A stretch of 64,000 nucleotides of DNA, taken from the NCBI GenBank assembly GCA_018114805.1, contig CP073042.1, positions 7,237,501-7,301,500 of the forward strand, read 5' to 3'. The notes beneath the pieces are model-generated. The model had not been told where the DNA came from and did not search any database. It was given only the letters and a program-made list of their open reading frames with translations. The DNA is from Candidatus Streptomyces philanthi (GTDB taxonomy: Bacteria > Actinomycetota > Actinomycetes > Streptomycetales > Streptomycetaceae). Below are positions 1 to 9,326 of this stretch, piece after piece (the stretch's first letter is position 1; every line of letters starts with the position of its first letter). The position numbers and the translations under genes were made by a program.

Positions 1-300
1 GTCTCCTCGACGCTGACCGAGGCCGACTGGAACACCCGCGTCATCCGTACCGACGTCGTCGAGCAGTTGACCGCCCTCAAGGACGGCGGGGCACACCTGG
101 TGCTGTTCGGCGGCTCCACGCTGGCCGGCTTCCTCACCGAAAACGGGCTGATCGACGAGTACCAGATCTTCGTCCATCCCGTCCTGCTCGGCGGCGGCAA
201 GCCCGTCTTCACTCCCCAGCGACGCGTGGACCTGTCCCTGGTCGAGACCCGGACCTTCGACTCCCAGGTGTTCATGCTGCGCCACCAGCGCACCGCCTGA
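1..300 (+). CDS. Dihydrofolate reductase family protein (C-terminal part)
   Basis: The frame is open from the first base of the window, so the N-terminus lies upstream. The visible 99 residues end at a TGA at 298-300. The segment GGSTLAGFLTENGLIDEY followed by HPVLLGGGKPVF is the characteristic C-terminal half of the RibD/DHFR-like fold, in which a GG turn binds NADPH and the last strands carry an LVETRTF pattern. Actinomycete members of this family are small cytosolic reductases of unknown physiological substrate, not the essential folate enzyme. It lies 38 bases upstream of a DUF4287 gene on the same strand and may share its transcript. Confidence 0.85.
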   Translation, partial: VSSTLTEADWNTRVIRTDVVEQLTALKDGGAHLVLFGGSTLAGFLTENGLIDEYQIFVHPVLLGGGKPVFTPQRRVDLSLVETRTFDSQVFMLRHQRTA

Positions 301-338
301 CCCCCACCGCCCACCACCCCACAGACAAGGAACCCGCC

Positions 339-551
339 GTGAGCACACCCGTGAAGGGGCCCGCGAGCTACTTCCCCGCCATCGAGAAGAAGTACGGCCG
401 CCCGATCGCCGAGTGGAAGGACCTCATCCACGCCTCGCCGCTGACCAGGCACATGGAACTCGTGACGTGGCTCAAGACCGAACACGGCTTGGGCCACGGC
501 CACGCCAACGCCCTGGTCGCCCACACCCTCGCCGAGGCGAGCGGCGAGTGA
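339..551 (+). CDS. DUF4287 domain-containing protein, intact
   Basis: A 70-residue protein starting at GTG 339, preceded by an AAGGAA ribosome site. The sequence SYFPAIEKKYGRPIAEW followed by a helix with LVTWLKTEHGLGHGHANAL is the DUF4287 signature, a short all-helical domain often found alone or with DUF5655. Function is not established. It is one of the few genes here with no frame problem. It follows the reductase gene directly and is separated by 71 bases from the convergent peptidase-like gene. Confidence 0.85.
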   Translation: MSTPVKGPASYFPAIEKKYGRPIAEWKDLIHASPLTRHMELVTWLKTEHGLGHGHANALVAHTLAEASGE

Positions 552-622
552 ACCCCTCCCTGGGGAACTGGGGAGCCGGGAGGCCCGGGTGCCCAGGTTG
601 CCCGGGGAGAGGTTCGCGGCGG

Positions 623-1929
623 TCAGCGCACGGTGCCCGCCACCACCGTGAGCACCGCGCGCACCTGGTCCGTCATGGCCTGTCGGGCGCGCACGAACTC
701 CGGGTCGGTGACGGTACCGGTGGCCGGGTCCGTGTTGCCCGGGCCGAACGCGAGGACCGGGGTGTGCAGGTGCCCGCCCGGCGCGTCGAGGCCGACCGCG
801 TCGCGCAGCAGCGTCGCCCGGTAGGCGATCTCGTTGGACAGGTAGTCACCGCCGCCGCCCGCGCGCGCCGCCGAGCCGGGCGTCGGCCCGTCGGGCCGCT
901 CCACCGGCTTGTCGCCGCCGGCCGGGAACCTCGGTCACGGCCGTGTTGTCCCGCACCGGGAAGGGGCCGGTCCCCGCCTCGACGATCCGCTCGTACGGCA
1001 GCGAGGTCGTCGTCCACTGCGGCTGCTCGGTCGGCGTCGGCACGCCCGGGGGTAGGGCCACCAGACCGGTGCGGGAGACGTTGGCGTTGTCGCCGTAGCC
1101 GCCGCGCCAGGCCCCGTTGGTGCGCTCCACGTCGAAGCGGCCCGGGCGGCCCTGGCTGATGGTGGTGAACAGGTCCACCTGGCGCGGGCCCGGCCTGAAG
1201 TGCGGCAGCAGCGCGCGCTCGACCACGCCGGAGGCGAACTCGTCCCAGCGCATGGGGGAAGACGGCCGTCTCGATCCGCGCGGGGCCCGAGGGAGTGCGG
1301 ATCGTGGTCCCGTCCAGTGCCAGGGCCGCCGCGCCGGACGGGTTGCTGCGCCGGGGGGCGGCGTCGAGTTGGAACGGGTCGAACCCGGTCACCACGATCC
1401 GCTTGACGCCCTTGCCCGCGGGCAGCCGCAGCATGTCCTGTCCGCGCGACGAGCGCTCCAGGTGCGCCCGCAGCGCGGCCCTGCGCGCGTCGGACAGCGG
1501 GAAGTGCGGCCGCCACTTGGCCAGGGCCCGCGTCATGCCCAGCCGGGCCCAGTACAGCGGGCGGTCGTCGTCCCGGCTGAGGTCGCCGCCGGCGGGCCCG
1601 CGCCCCTGCGCCCAGTCCACCGCCCGCTCCCACAGGCGCTGCCTGTGCTGGGCCACCCCCCGCTCGGCCGTGGCCGGCGAGCGCGCACCTGCCAGCGCGC
1701 GGGCGAAGCGCGGCGCCACGTCGTCGAACCCGCCGCGCCGCAGGATCTCGCGGGGCACCGGCAGGTCGAGCCGTCGCTCCTCGACGGTCGGCCCGTCGGC
1801 GCGGGTGCTGCCGGCCGGGCCGGGTGCCCCCGCCGGCGCGGCGGCGGACACCGGGGCGGCGATGGCCAACGGCGCGGCGATGGCCACGGCGGTGGCGAGC
1901 CAGCCCAGGCGGGTGCGCAGGGATCTCAT
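623..1929 (-). pseudogene. Secreted pyroglutamyl-peptidase I-like protein, two frame breaks
   Basis: Start ATG at 1929 is preceded by AAGGACC. The first 30 residues form a signal peptide: basic MRSLRTR, a hydrophobic stretch rich in alanine, then an AAPVSAAAP cleavage region. About 190 residues on, RIVVTGFDPF is the N-terminal motif of the C15 pyroglutamyl peptidase fold (normally TGFEPF). The frame breaks near 1252 (after AVFPHALG) and again near 900-935. The pieces joined read DLFTTISQGRPGRFDVER, then SNEIAYRATL and GHLHTPVL, which match the C15 ending that contains the catalytic Cys/His region. The long N-terminal extension and secretion are typical of actinomycete homologues, so substrate specificity may differ from cytosolic Pcp. 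Either sequencing errors or a true pseudogene. Confidence 0.75.
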
Positions 1930-2201
1930 ATGGGGTCCTTCGGTACGGGGGTGGCGACGGCGTCCGGCGGCGGCGGGCCCGCCCCTTCGACGCACCCGCG
2001 GTCGCGCTCGGCGAGCCGCGCGGCGTGCCCGCCATGGAACCCGACCGCCGCCCGTCGCACCACCCCCCGCCGACCACGTGTTTTCGGCGGCGGCCACCCA
2101 CCCGTGCCCTGGCCGCCCACCGCCGTGCGGGAGACTGCCCGGACAGGGCCGCCGGTCGTCTCGTACCCGGTGGCGCCACCGACGACCGTACGGAGCCGAC
2201 C

Positions 2202-2841
2202 GTGCCGACCGCGCCCGAATCCCCGTGGCTGCGCCGCACAGCGCCCCGCCCCGCCGCCACCACGACCGTCCTGTGCCTGCCGCACGCGGGCGGCAACATC
2301 GGGTTCTTCGCCCCCTGGGCGCGCATGCTGCCGCCGGAGCTCGAAATCCTCGCGGTGCAGTACCCGGGCCGTCAGGACCGCCTCCTCGAGGAGCCGTTGG
2401 TCGAGATGGCCGCGCTCGCCGACGCGCTGACCGCCAATATCCTGCGCACCCCGCTGCTCGGCGAACGCGGTCTGGTGCTCTTCGGGCACAGCATGGGCGC
2501 CTCCGTCGCCTGGGAGGTGGCGCTGCCGCCTGGAGCGCGGGCCGCGGCCCGCGCCCGCGGCGGCTGTACGTGTCCGGCCTGCCGGGCCCGCGCCACCAGC
2601 ACCTACCGGCTGGGCGAGCGGGAGTTCACCGACGAGCTGCGCCGGCTCGGCGGCACCAGCGAGGAACTCCTGGCCGACCCCGAGATGCGCGCTGCTGCTG
2701 CCCGCGATCCGCGCCGACTACCAGATCGTCGGCACCTACGCCCCGGACCCCGACGCCCGGGTGAGCTGCCCGATCGAGGCGTTCACCGGCGACGCGGACC
2801 CGGAGGCCACGCCGGACACGGTCGCCGACTGGGCCTCGCCG
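2202..2841 (+). pseudogene. Type II thioesterase, frameshifted and truncated at 3' end
   Basis: Alpha/beta-hydrolase editing thioesterase that normally removes wrong acyl groups from PKS or NRPS carrier proteins. GTG 2202 is the likely start (VPTAPESPWLRR). LCLPHAGGN and VQYPGRQDR are family signatures, GHSMGAS holds the nucleophile serine, and IEAFTGDADPE supplies the catalytic aspartate. The frame changes near 2525 and again near 2693; all three pieces are still recognisable. Homology stops abruptly after the stretch TPDTVADWA near 2841, where the next bases are antisense to a xanthine dehydrogenase gene, so the histidine-bearing C-terminus is missing. The enzyme would fit the PKS genes at 16.6 and 25.9 kb but is far from both. 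Confidence 0.8.
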
Positions 2842-3639
2842 GCCAGTTGCTGGCGGGGCAGCGCCAGCCTGACCGGGCGGCCCACGCGGCGGGCGGCCAT
2901 CGCGGCCAGCACCCCCTGCGGGCGCGGCGTGCCCTTGGACCCGAACCCGCCGCCCACGTACTCGGTGACCACCGTCACCTGCTCCGGGCGCAGCCCGAAC
3001 AGCGGCCCGAGGGCCTCCTTGACCTTGGTCGAGCCCTGGTTCGAGTCATAGACCGTCAGCCCGCCGTCCACCCAGTGGGCCGTGCTGGCGTGCGGCTCCA
3101 TCGGGTGGTTGTGCTCGGCCTCCATGGTGTACGTGGCGTCCACGCGCACCGCCGAGGCCGCGTACGCGCCGTCGAAGTCCCCGCTCTCACGGCGGGCCGG
3201 ATGCCCGCCGTTGGCCTGCTCCGGTTCGTACAGCTTCGGGTGTCCGCTGGTGAGGACGGCGTCGCGCGCCTGGGCCGCGTAGTCGATCTGGAGTGCGGCG
3301 GCCATCGCGCGGGCCACCTCCAGGGCCTCGGCCACGGCCAGCGCCACGTACCAGCCGCGGTGCGGCACGTGCGGGCGTTGCAGGACGCTGAGGATGGGGT
3401 CGTCGGCGGGGCCGAGGCGCGGCGCGTTCTCGTGGCCGTGCACGCCACGGACGCGCTGGGCATGCCCAGCGCGTCCGTGGCGTGCACGGCCCGCACCTCG
3501 CCGCGCGCGACGGTCGCCGCACCGGCCAGGCTTACGCCATCTCCGGCAGGGCGTACTCGATCGCGTACCGCGCGCTGCCGGTGACCTTGAGCTGACCTTC
3601 GAGGCGGCGCAGCGGGGCCCCGGTCTCGGGTGGGCGCAT
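2842..3639 (-). pseudogene. Xanthine dehydrogenase-family molybdenum-binding subunit, C-terminally truncated
   Basis: Starts at ATG 3639 (MRPPETGAPLRRLEGQ, then LKVTGSARYAIEYALPEMA), 11 bases after the stop of the FAD subunit. A frame break and an in-frame stop follow near 3533. Later segments AEHNHPMEPHAST and VGGGFGSKG are hallmark motifs of the molybdopterin-cytosine-dinucleotide-binding subunit (YagR/XdhA type). Only about 265 of roughly 730 residues remain: homology ends at about 2842, where the sequence becomes antisense to the thioesterase. A 58-bp perfect palindrome interrupts the coding sequence at 3434-3491. With no molybdenum-binding C-terminal half, the enzyme cannot be functional as drawn. 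Confidence 0.8.
3434..3491. repeat. 58-bp perfect palindrome inside the molybdenum subunit gene
   Basis: Two 29-base arms, left 3434-3462 and right 3463-3491, are exact reverse complements with no spacer; the centre is GCATGC. On the coding strand the first arm encodes RAVHATDALGM, which fits the family; the second is an inverted copy that replaces the expected segment before HENAPRL. Such a templated inverted copy is typical of a fold-back template switch during replication or library amplification rather than a regulatory site. Confidence 0.9.
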
Positions 3640-3649
3640 GGACTGCTCC

Positions 3650-4643
3650 TCAACGTGCCGGAGGCGGTTGGTGGTGGGCGTCGGCGAGCGAGGTGAGGAC
3701 CTGGGTGGCCAGGTTCCGGGCGAGCGGCACCTTGAAGCCGTTGTCGCGCAGCGGCCGGGCGGCGGCCAACTCGGCGTCGGCGGCGCGACGGAAGGAGTCC
3801 TCCGTCGCCGGGGCCTCCGCGCAGCGCCTGCTCAGCGACCCTGGCCCGCCACGGCTTGGCCGCCAGCCCTCCGAAGGCGAGCCGCACCTCGCCCACCACG
3901 CCCTCGCACACCTCGAGCACGGCGGCGACGGAGGCCAGCGCGAAGGCGTACGAGGCGCGGTCGCGGGCCTTGCGGTAGGTGGAGCGCCCCGGCGGCGGGG
4001 CGGGCAGCTCGACGGCCGTCACCAACTCGTCGTGGGCGATGACGGTGTCCCGCTCCGGCAGGTCGGCCGGCAGCCGGTGGAACTCGGTCAGTGCGACCCG
4101 GCGCTCGCCGTCCGGCCCGCGCAGCACGACGCTGGCGTCGAGCGCGGCGAGCGCGACCGCCAGGTCGGAGGGGTGGGTGGCCACGCAGTGCTCGGAGTGG
4201 CCGAGGACCGCCAGGTCCTGGTGGACGCCCTCGCGCGCGGGGCAGCCACTGCCGGGGGAGCGCTTGTTGCACGGCTTGCTCACGTCCTGGAAGTACAGGC
4301 AGCGGGTGCGCTGGAGCAGGTTGCCGCCGGTGGTGGCGGCGTTGCGCAACTGCCCCGACGCGCCGGCCAGCAGCGCCAGGAACCGGGCGCGGATGACCGG
4401 GTGCGCGGCCAGGTCGCTGTTGCGGACGTTGGCGCCGATCCGCCACCGGCCGTCGCGGAGCGGATCGATGCCTGTCAGCGGCAGCCGGCTGACGTCCAAG
4501 AGGAGTTCCGGCCGTTCCACGCCCAGCTTCATGAGGTCCACCAGGTTGGTCCCGCCGCCCAGGAAGCGGGCGCCCGGCTCGCTGGCCACGGTCGCGATCG
4601 CCGTGTCGACGTCCTCGGCGCGCACGTAGCCGAACGGCTTCAC
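3650..4643 (-). pseudogene. Xanthine dehydrogenase-family FAD-binding subunit, one frameshift
   Basis: Medium subunit that passes electrons from the iron-sulfur subunit to NAD or another acceptor. GTG start at 4643 overlaps the stop of the upstream subunit by four bases (GTGA), indicating translational coupling. FLGGGTNLVDLMKLGVERP is the FAD pyrophosphate-binding motif, and ATTGGNLLQRTRCLYF is the conserved second FAD motif of YagS-type proteins. A CO-dehydrogenase flavoprotein C-terminal domain begins around AFGGLAAKPWRA. Near 3820 the frame shifts; the alternative frame finishes NLATQVLTSLADAHH and stops at TGA 3650-3652, just before the molybdenum subunit. With the break repaired it is about 330 residues, normal for the family. 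Confidence 0.85.
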
Positions 4644-5196
4644 GGCGCCACATCCTCGATGGCGGCCACGATGTTCGGGTAGGTGCCGCAGCGGCACAGG
4701 TTGCCGCTCATCCGCTCGCGGATCTCGGCCGGCGTCAGCGGCACCGGGGGGCGCCGGAGCCGGCCCCGGGCAGCGGCGTGACGTGCGAGGGGTGGCCGTC
4801 GGCCGCCTCGGCGAGCATGCCGATGGCCGAGCACACCTGCCCCGGGGTGCAGTAGCCGCACTGGAACCCGTCGTGGTCGAGGAACGCGCGCTGCACGGGG
4901 TGCGGCTGCTCGCCGTCGCTCAACCCCTCCACGGTGGTGATCTCCGCGCCGTCGGCCGCGACGGCGAGCAGGAGGCAACTGTTGGCCCGGCGACCGCCGA
5001 CGAGCACCGTGCACGCCCCGCACTGGCCGTGGTCGCACCCCTTCTTCGGGCCCGTGTGGTCCAGGTGCTCGCGCAGCGCGTCGAGCACGGTGGTGCGGTG
5101 GTCGACGGTCAGCCGGTGGCTGACCCCGTTAACCCGCAGGGTGATCTCCGAGGAGGTCGGGCGGTGCTGGACGCTGGGTGTCGAGATCGTTGCCAT
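4640..5196 (-). pseudogene. Xanthine dehydrogenase-family [2Fe-2S] subunit, one frameshift
   Basis: Small electron-transfer subunit (YagT type). ATG 5196 starts MATISTPSVQHRP. The plant-type ferredoxin domain is seen as CDHGQCGACTV with a later Cys in NSCLL, and the second cluster domain as FQCGYCTPGQ and CRCGTYPNI. The frame shifts between about 4740 and 4790; the remaining piece TPAEIRERMSGNLCRCG ends at TGA 4640-4642, overlapping the FAD subunit start. It is first in the operon; a Tat-type or export signal is not evident, so the complex may be cytoplasmic or rely on the N-terminal extension. Confidence 0.85.
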
Positions 5197-5315
5197 GGCG
5201 TCACGGCCCTTCGCTGGTGTGCTGCGGCCCCGTGGTCGCGTCCCCGCCCCGCCCCGGGGCAAACCGGAAAGTGTCGGCCAGTCACCCGGGTGGCGCACCG
5301 CCCGCCGGGCGACGC

Positions 5316-5365
5316 GACGGCCCGTCCGTCGCTCCCGGGCGCACGGGAGCGACGGACGGGCCGTC
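5316..5365 (-). terminator. Strong hairpin at end of the small secreted protein gene
   Basis: Perfect 22-base arms (5316-5337 and 5344-5365) around a 6-base loop. The right arm overlaps the TGA of the minus-strand secreted-protein gene at 5364-5366. There is no T-run, as usual for high-GC actinomycete terminators. It separates that gene from the xanthine dehydrogenase operon that begins at 5196. Confidence 0.8.
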
Positions 5366-5729
5366 ACCGGCGGGGAGGGGCGCGACGGGCGTCGGCGCCT
5401 ACACCCGGTGGCAGGAGCTCGCCCACACCTCCTTTCTTGGCGCCGTCGTACCGCCCCGTCGGCCCCCCGAGCAGCGGGGCCGGACAGACCACCGTCGGGC
5501 TGCCCTTCCTGCCCTTGAGGAGGAAGCGGCCGTGGATGTCGCCGTCGGCGGGGGCGCCGTTGGTCGGCGCGCAGCCGCACCCGAACGTGGCGCCCGCGGT
5601 GGCGGACCAGGTCATGGACGAGCAGACGTAGGTGGGCGTCCGGGCGGGCTGCTCCGCGGCGTGCGCGAGGGGCGGCGACCACAGGGCGACGGTGGTGCCG
5701 ATCAGAGCGGCGGCGGCAAGGGGACGCAT
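5364..5729 (-). CDS. Small secreted cysteine-containing protein
   Basis: ATG at 5729 opens MRPLAAAALIGTTVALWSPP followed by LAHAAEQP, a classical Sec signal peptide with an AHA|A cleavage site. The mature part holds four cysteines (YVCSSM, FGCGCAP, VVCPAP) and no recognised domain. The C-terminus as read runs to 5364, but a one-base shift near 5430 would give an earlier ending (EVWASSCHRV) with a fifth cysteine, so the true ending is uncertain. Not a family I recognise; similar short exported proteins are common in Streptomyces. Confidence 0.6.
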   Translation of the reverse strand: MRPLAAAALIGTTVALWSPPLAHAAEQPARTPTYVCSSMTWSATAGATFGCGCAPTNGAPADGDIHGRFLLKGRKGSPTVVCPAPLLGGPTGRYDGAKKGGVGELLPPGVGADARRAPPRR

Positions 5730-6043
5730 GGAACTCCCTCAACTGACGGGGCGGTCACGGCCTGGTGCGGCCCGTGGTGACCGCCGGGACATGGCGGCGC
5801 CCGATTCTGCGCCACCACCCGCCCGTTCACCCCGAATTCCGGACAACCGCCGCCCCCGTGTCGCCCCTCGCGGTCCCCGCCCCGCGCGTTCGCGGCCCGT
5901 GTCGAGCCGGGCGGCCCGACGGCGCGGGGCACGAGCGTGCGAGCGCCGCCCGGTGCGCCCGGGCGGACGCCGTGCTCCCACCGGGGAAGGCGGCGCCTTC
6001 GGGCCGCCCGTCCGCCCGACCGCCGTCCGGCCCGGCCCGCCGT
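5730..6043. other. Intergenic region without a recognisable gene
   Basis: GC-rich spacer between the start of the secreted-protein gene (minus) and the end of the P-loop kinase gene (minus). It should contain the promoter of the secreted-protein gene near 5730-5790. I see no coding signal, clear hairpin or repeat. Confidence 0.5.
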
Positions 6044-6563
6044 TCACCACCCCGTGGCGGCCACCACCTCCCGGGCGATGTCCACCACCGTCCTGCCGTC
6101 GGTCGCCACCCGCACCGTGTCCGGCGGCGCGTGGCGGGCCATGTGCGCGCTGCGCCCGTAGGTGCGCCCGCGCCTGGGAGCCGATCTCGCGGCCCGTCAG
6201 GCGATCGCGGGCGGTGGCGTCGTCCGTCGTCAGCAGCGCCGGCACGATCCGTACGTCCGCGCCCAGCACGCGGCGGAACATCGCGCTCTCCAGCACGCTG
6301 ACCGTGTTGGTCTAGATCAGCCGCCGCTGGCCCAGCGCGGCGTAGTTGGCCCAGACCGCCGCCAGGTTGCGCTCGGTGATCGCCGAGCGGTCCGGATCGT
6401 CGGGCGGCGCCGGGTCCACCTGGTCCATGAGGTCGCCCTCGACCAGGCAGTGGGCCGTGCCCGCCGCCCGCAACACGGCGGAGACCTGCCAGGCCACGGT
6501 CGACTTGCCGACGCCGGAGCGACCGGCGATGAGCAGCACTTCGTTGCGTTCCCCAGTGTTCAC
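6044..6563 (-). pseudogene. P-loop nucleoside kinase-like ATPase, in-frame TAG plus frameshift
   Basis: GTG at 6563 begins MNTGERNEVLLIAGRSGVGKST, a Walker A motif near the N-terminus as in adenylate/uridine-kinase-like AAA proteins of actinomycetes. VEGDLMDQVDP is probably the Walker B/lid region. An in-frame TAG at 6312-6314 splits the protein after YAALGQRRLI; downstream in the same frame TNTVSVLESAMFRRVLGAD and LTGREIGSQ continue the family pattern. A further frame change lets the protein end DIAREVVAATGW at TGA 6044-6046. CAG-to-TAG at the Gln expected in LIQTN would explain the stop. Probable role: phosphorylation of a small molecule; substrate unknown. Confidence 0.65.
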
Positions 6564-6846
6564 CCGCGGACCCTCGCAGACCACCGCGCCCCGGGGCACC
6601 CCGTTTTCGCGGGCCGCCGGGCGGGCCCGGGCCGGCGCCCCGCGAGATGGCCGGCAGCCGCGTCGGTTTCCCGCCACACCGGGTCGGCGGACACACGGGC
6701 CGTACGGGGGCAGGCCCGTCACATGTCCGGGGCGGGCCGGGGGCTGGCGCCGAGTGGCTCCCGCGGTCGGGGGTCGGAGCTGTTACCGTGCGGCTCGTCT
6801 CCCGCACCACCCGACGGGCCATCAGATGGCTACGAGAGGACGCGAC

Positions 6847-7760
6847 ATGACCTTGGACCGGCGCGGCGACCGTCACCGCGGGCGGGCTCCTGGGGTACGC
6901 GGGCGGGCATCCGGCCGCGGCGCGCGAGGTGCCGCGCGCCGCGCCGACGCGCTCGCCCCGGCCCACCGGGGGCTGGCTCGCCGACCTGGCCGACGACACC
7001 CCGGTGGCCCGCCTGAGCCTGCCGGGCACCCAGCACTCCGCGGTGCGCTTCGGCGGGGACCAGGTCGCCCGCCAGCGCCTTACCATCGCCGAACAACTGG
7101 ACCTGGGCATCCGGTTCCTGGACATCGGCTGCCGGTCGTCCCACTCGGCCTTCGCCGTCCACCACGGGGCGGTCTTCCAACGGGTGCTGTTCGGCGAGGT
7201 GCTGCTGGCCTGCGAGGCGTTCCTGCGCGCCCGCCCCTCGGAGACCGTGCGGCTGCGGCTGCGGCAGGAGCACTCCGCCGTGCCGGACGCCGAGTTCCGG
7301 CGCGTCTTCGACCTCTACCTGGCGGGCTTCCGCCGGCTGCTGCGGCTCGACGCGACGCTGCCCACGCTCAGCCAGGCGCGCGGCCGGGTCGTGCTGCTCG
7401 CCGACCACCCCGGGCTGCCCGGCGTCCCGTACGGCGACGCCGCGCTGTTCGACGTGCAGGACGACGCGACGGCGACTCCGGCCGTGAAGTACCAGAAGGT
7501 CGAACGCCACCTGCACAAGGCCGCCGCCCGGCCCGGCAAGTTGTACGTCAACTACGTCGGCACCGCCGTCCAGGGCTCCCCGCGCGCGAACGCCCGGTAC
7601 CTCAACCCCCGGGTGCACCGCTTCCTGACCGGGCCCGTACGGCCGCCGGCTGAACGGGCTCGGCGTGGTGGCCCTGGACTTCCCCGAGGCCACGCCGGTG
7701 CTCGTGCGCACGATCATCCAGCGCAACCAGCGGGCCGCCACGACCGCCGGCGCCGCGTAG
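6847..7760 (+). pseudogene. Phosphatidylinositol-specific phospholipase C-like protein, frameshifted
   Basis: PI-PLC X-domain protein. LARLSLPGTQHSA-type residues (LSLPGTQHS) hold the first catalytic histidine, RFLDIGCRSS the acid residue, and AFAVHHGAVFQ the second histidine. KYQKVERHLHK and LYVNYVGTAV belong to the barrel's second half. Start ATG 6847 is in a different frame from the body; a one-base shift near 6870 would give a hydrophobic alanine/glycine-rich signal segment (TAGGLLGYAGG). A second shift near 7645 restores LNGLGVVALDFPEATP and the ending at TAG 7758-7760. The protein is likely exported and acts on phosphoinositide-like lipids, but bacterial homologues have mixed substrates. 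Confidence 0.75.
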
Positions 7761-7772
7761 CGCCGCCGGGCC

Positions 7773-7799
7773 GGGGCGGGCGGCGGGGACGCCCGCCCC
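7773..7799 (+). terminator. Hairpin downstream of the PI-PLC-like gene
   Basis: Ten-base arms GGGGCGGGCG and CGCCCGCCCC around a seven-base loop, 12 bases after the stop codon at 7760. No T-run. A plausible factor-independent terminator for this strand. Confidence 0.55.
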
Positions 7800-8030
7800 G
7801 ACGCCCGCCCCGCCCTCGCGGTCCACGGGCCGCCGGACCTACGAGCCGCCGCGCCCCGCGCCGTGGTGGTGGGCCCCGCGGTCACACCTGTACGCGCGAC
7901 GCGCCGAGAGCCGTCGGGCGAGGTCAACGCCGGACATTTGTGGAGCCCGTGCGGTCACCTTACGTACTTCATCGATGAACTGTGCGTCGCGGGCGGTCCC
8001 TCGCGAGCCGGCCGCGCTAACGTGCGAGCA

Positions 8031-8380
8031 TGGACGATGCCGCCCCCTCCGCGCCCTCCGTCCTCGCCCCCCTGCCGGGCCCCGTCGACCAGGACTGGCT
8101 GCCGCGACGGCCCTGGCCCCGTGGCTGAGGATGTACCCCACCCGCCCGCCCGGGCGAGCCGTACCCGGCTGACCTCCCCGAGCGGTTCGGTGCCTACCTC
8201 ACCGACCTCCTGCTCGACGATTCTCCACCGGGGCACACGGGTCGGCTCGACACGGTGCGGGGAGCAGACGCGACCGCCCCCGTGGTGCGTGCCTTCGGTC
8301 CGAAGCACGGTGCTGACTCGCCCGCGGGACCCCGGAGGCGCGCCCTGTCAGGGGCACGTACGTCTGTGAATCTGGACTAA
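8031..8380 (+). pseudogene. Degenerate hypothetical gene
   Basis: ATG 8031 opens MDDAAPSAPSVLAPLPGP, then the frame breaks near 8105. A one-base shift gives ALAPWLRMYPTRPPG, and a further shift gives PERFGAYLTDLLLDDS and an open frame to TAA 8378-8380. Codon third positions look coding up to about 8220 and less so afterwards. I do not recognise the family, and the gene call rests only on codon bias and the joinability of the pieces. Confidence 0.3.
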
Positions 8381-8538
8381 GCAGGCATATCCCACCGTAG
8401 CCACTTCCCGGCCCGCACGCATCAGACGGGCCGCGCGGTGGGCGACGCGGCCGCCCCTCCCCGGGTGCTCGCGCCCGGCCGGTCGGGCCCACTCGGGGCG
8501 CCGGTGAACCCACCGCCTCCGACTGTGCGACCCGCGCG

Positions 8539-9189
8539 CTACGGGCGTGACCCGCACGTCGGGGGCGCGCCGCGGGGGCGGAACTGCACGCTGATGCGCG
8601 GGCCCGTCGACCTGGTCGACTTCGGGATGGCGTGGTCCCAGGTGCGCTGGCAGCTTCCGCCCATGACGATCAGGTCGCCGTGCCCGAGTGGCCAGCGCAG
8701 CGTCGGGCCGCCGCCGTCGCGCGGTCGCAGCAGCAGCGGTCGCGGCTGGCCGACGGAGACGATCGTTACCATGGTGTCCTCGGTCGCGCCCCGCCCGAAC
8801 CGGTCGCCGTGCCAGGCCACGCTGTCCCGCCCGTCCCGGTAGAAGCACAGCCCCGCGCTCACGAAGGGTTCGCCCAGCTCGGCCGCGTAGTGTGCGCTGA
8901 GACGGGCGCGGGCCTCGTCGAGCGCGAGGTGCGGCAGGGGATCGCCTGCCCGGTAGCTGGCCAGCAGGCGCGGGACGTCGACGGTGCGCTCGTACATCCC
9001 CCGCCGCTCCGCGTGCCAGGGCACGGTGCGCGCCAGGTGGGTGAAGAGCGCGTCGGCGCCGGACAGCCAGCCGGGCAGGACGTCGACCCAGGCGCCGTGC
9101 GTCAGCGGCGTGCGCCGGACCCCCGACAGCGGGCGTGGCGCGACCTCCTCCGTCGTGTCGAAGAGTGAGCCCTGCAAGGAAACCGCCAT
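8539..9189 (-). CDS. AlkB-type 2-oxoglutarate/Fe(II) dioxygenase, intact
   Basis: 216 residues from ATG 9189. WHGDRFGR carries the HxD iron ligands, and SVQFRPR contains the 2-oxoglutarate-binding arginine; DHAIPKS supplies the distal iron-ligand histidine. TWDHAIPK and a YERTVDVPRL region match the ALKBH2/3-like branch found widely in actinomycetes rather than the classical AlkB at 14.3 kb. The predicted role is oxidative removal of methyl adducts from DNA or RNA bases. It stands alone on the minus strand, divergent from the SpoIIE phosphatase at 9327. Earlier in-frame ATGs exist upstream (9288), but 9189 begins the conserved protein and fits the length of homologues. Confidence 0.85.
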   Translation of the reverse strand: MAVSLQGSLFDTTEEVAPRPLSGVRRTPLTHGAWVDVLPGWLSGADALFTHLARTVPWHAERRGMYERTVDVPRLLASYRAGDPLPHLALDEARARLSAHYAAELGEPFVSAGLCFYRDGRDSVAWHGDRFGRGATEDTMVTIVSVGQPRPLLLRPRDGGGPTLRWPLGHGDLIVMGGSCQRTWDHAIPKSTRSTGPRISVQFRPRGAPPTCGSRP

Positions 9190-9326
9190 GCGTCCCAGCA
9201 TACGCCCGGAATAGAACAATTGATCGAATAAAGGTGGGGTGCAGAGAGGTCGACGGCCGGCAAAATGCCGAATTCTCAGGGAAAGCACTGGTCGCCCCGC
9301 CCCCGCATCGGTGCCAGCATGTGCCT

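Noticed and set aside
2736..4697. Single 653-codon minus-strand gene covering two xanthine dehydrogenase subunits
   Set aside because: The frame is long only because frame changes happen to cancel. Motifs, overlapping stop/start codons and subunit lengths show separate FAD and molybdenum subunit genes.
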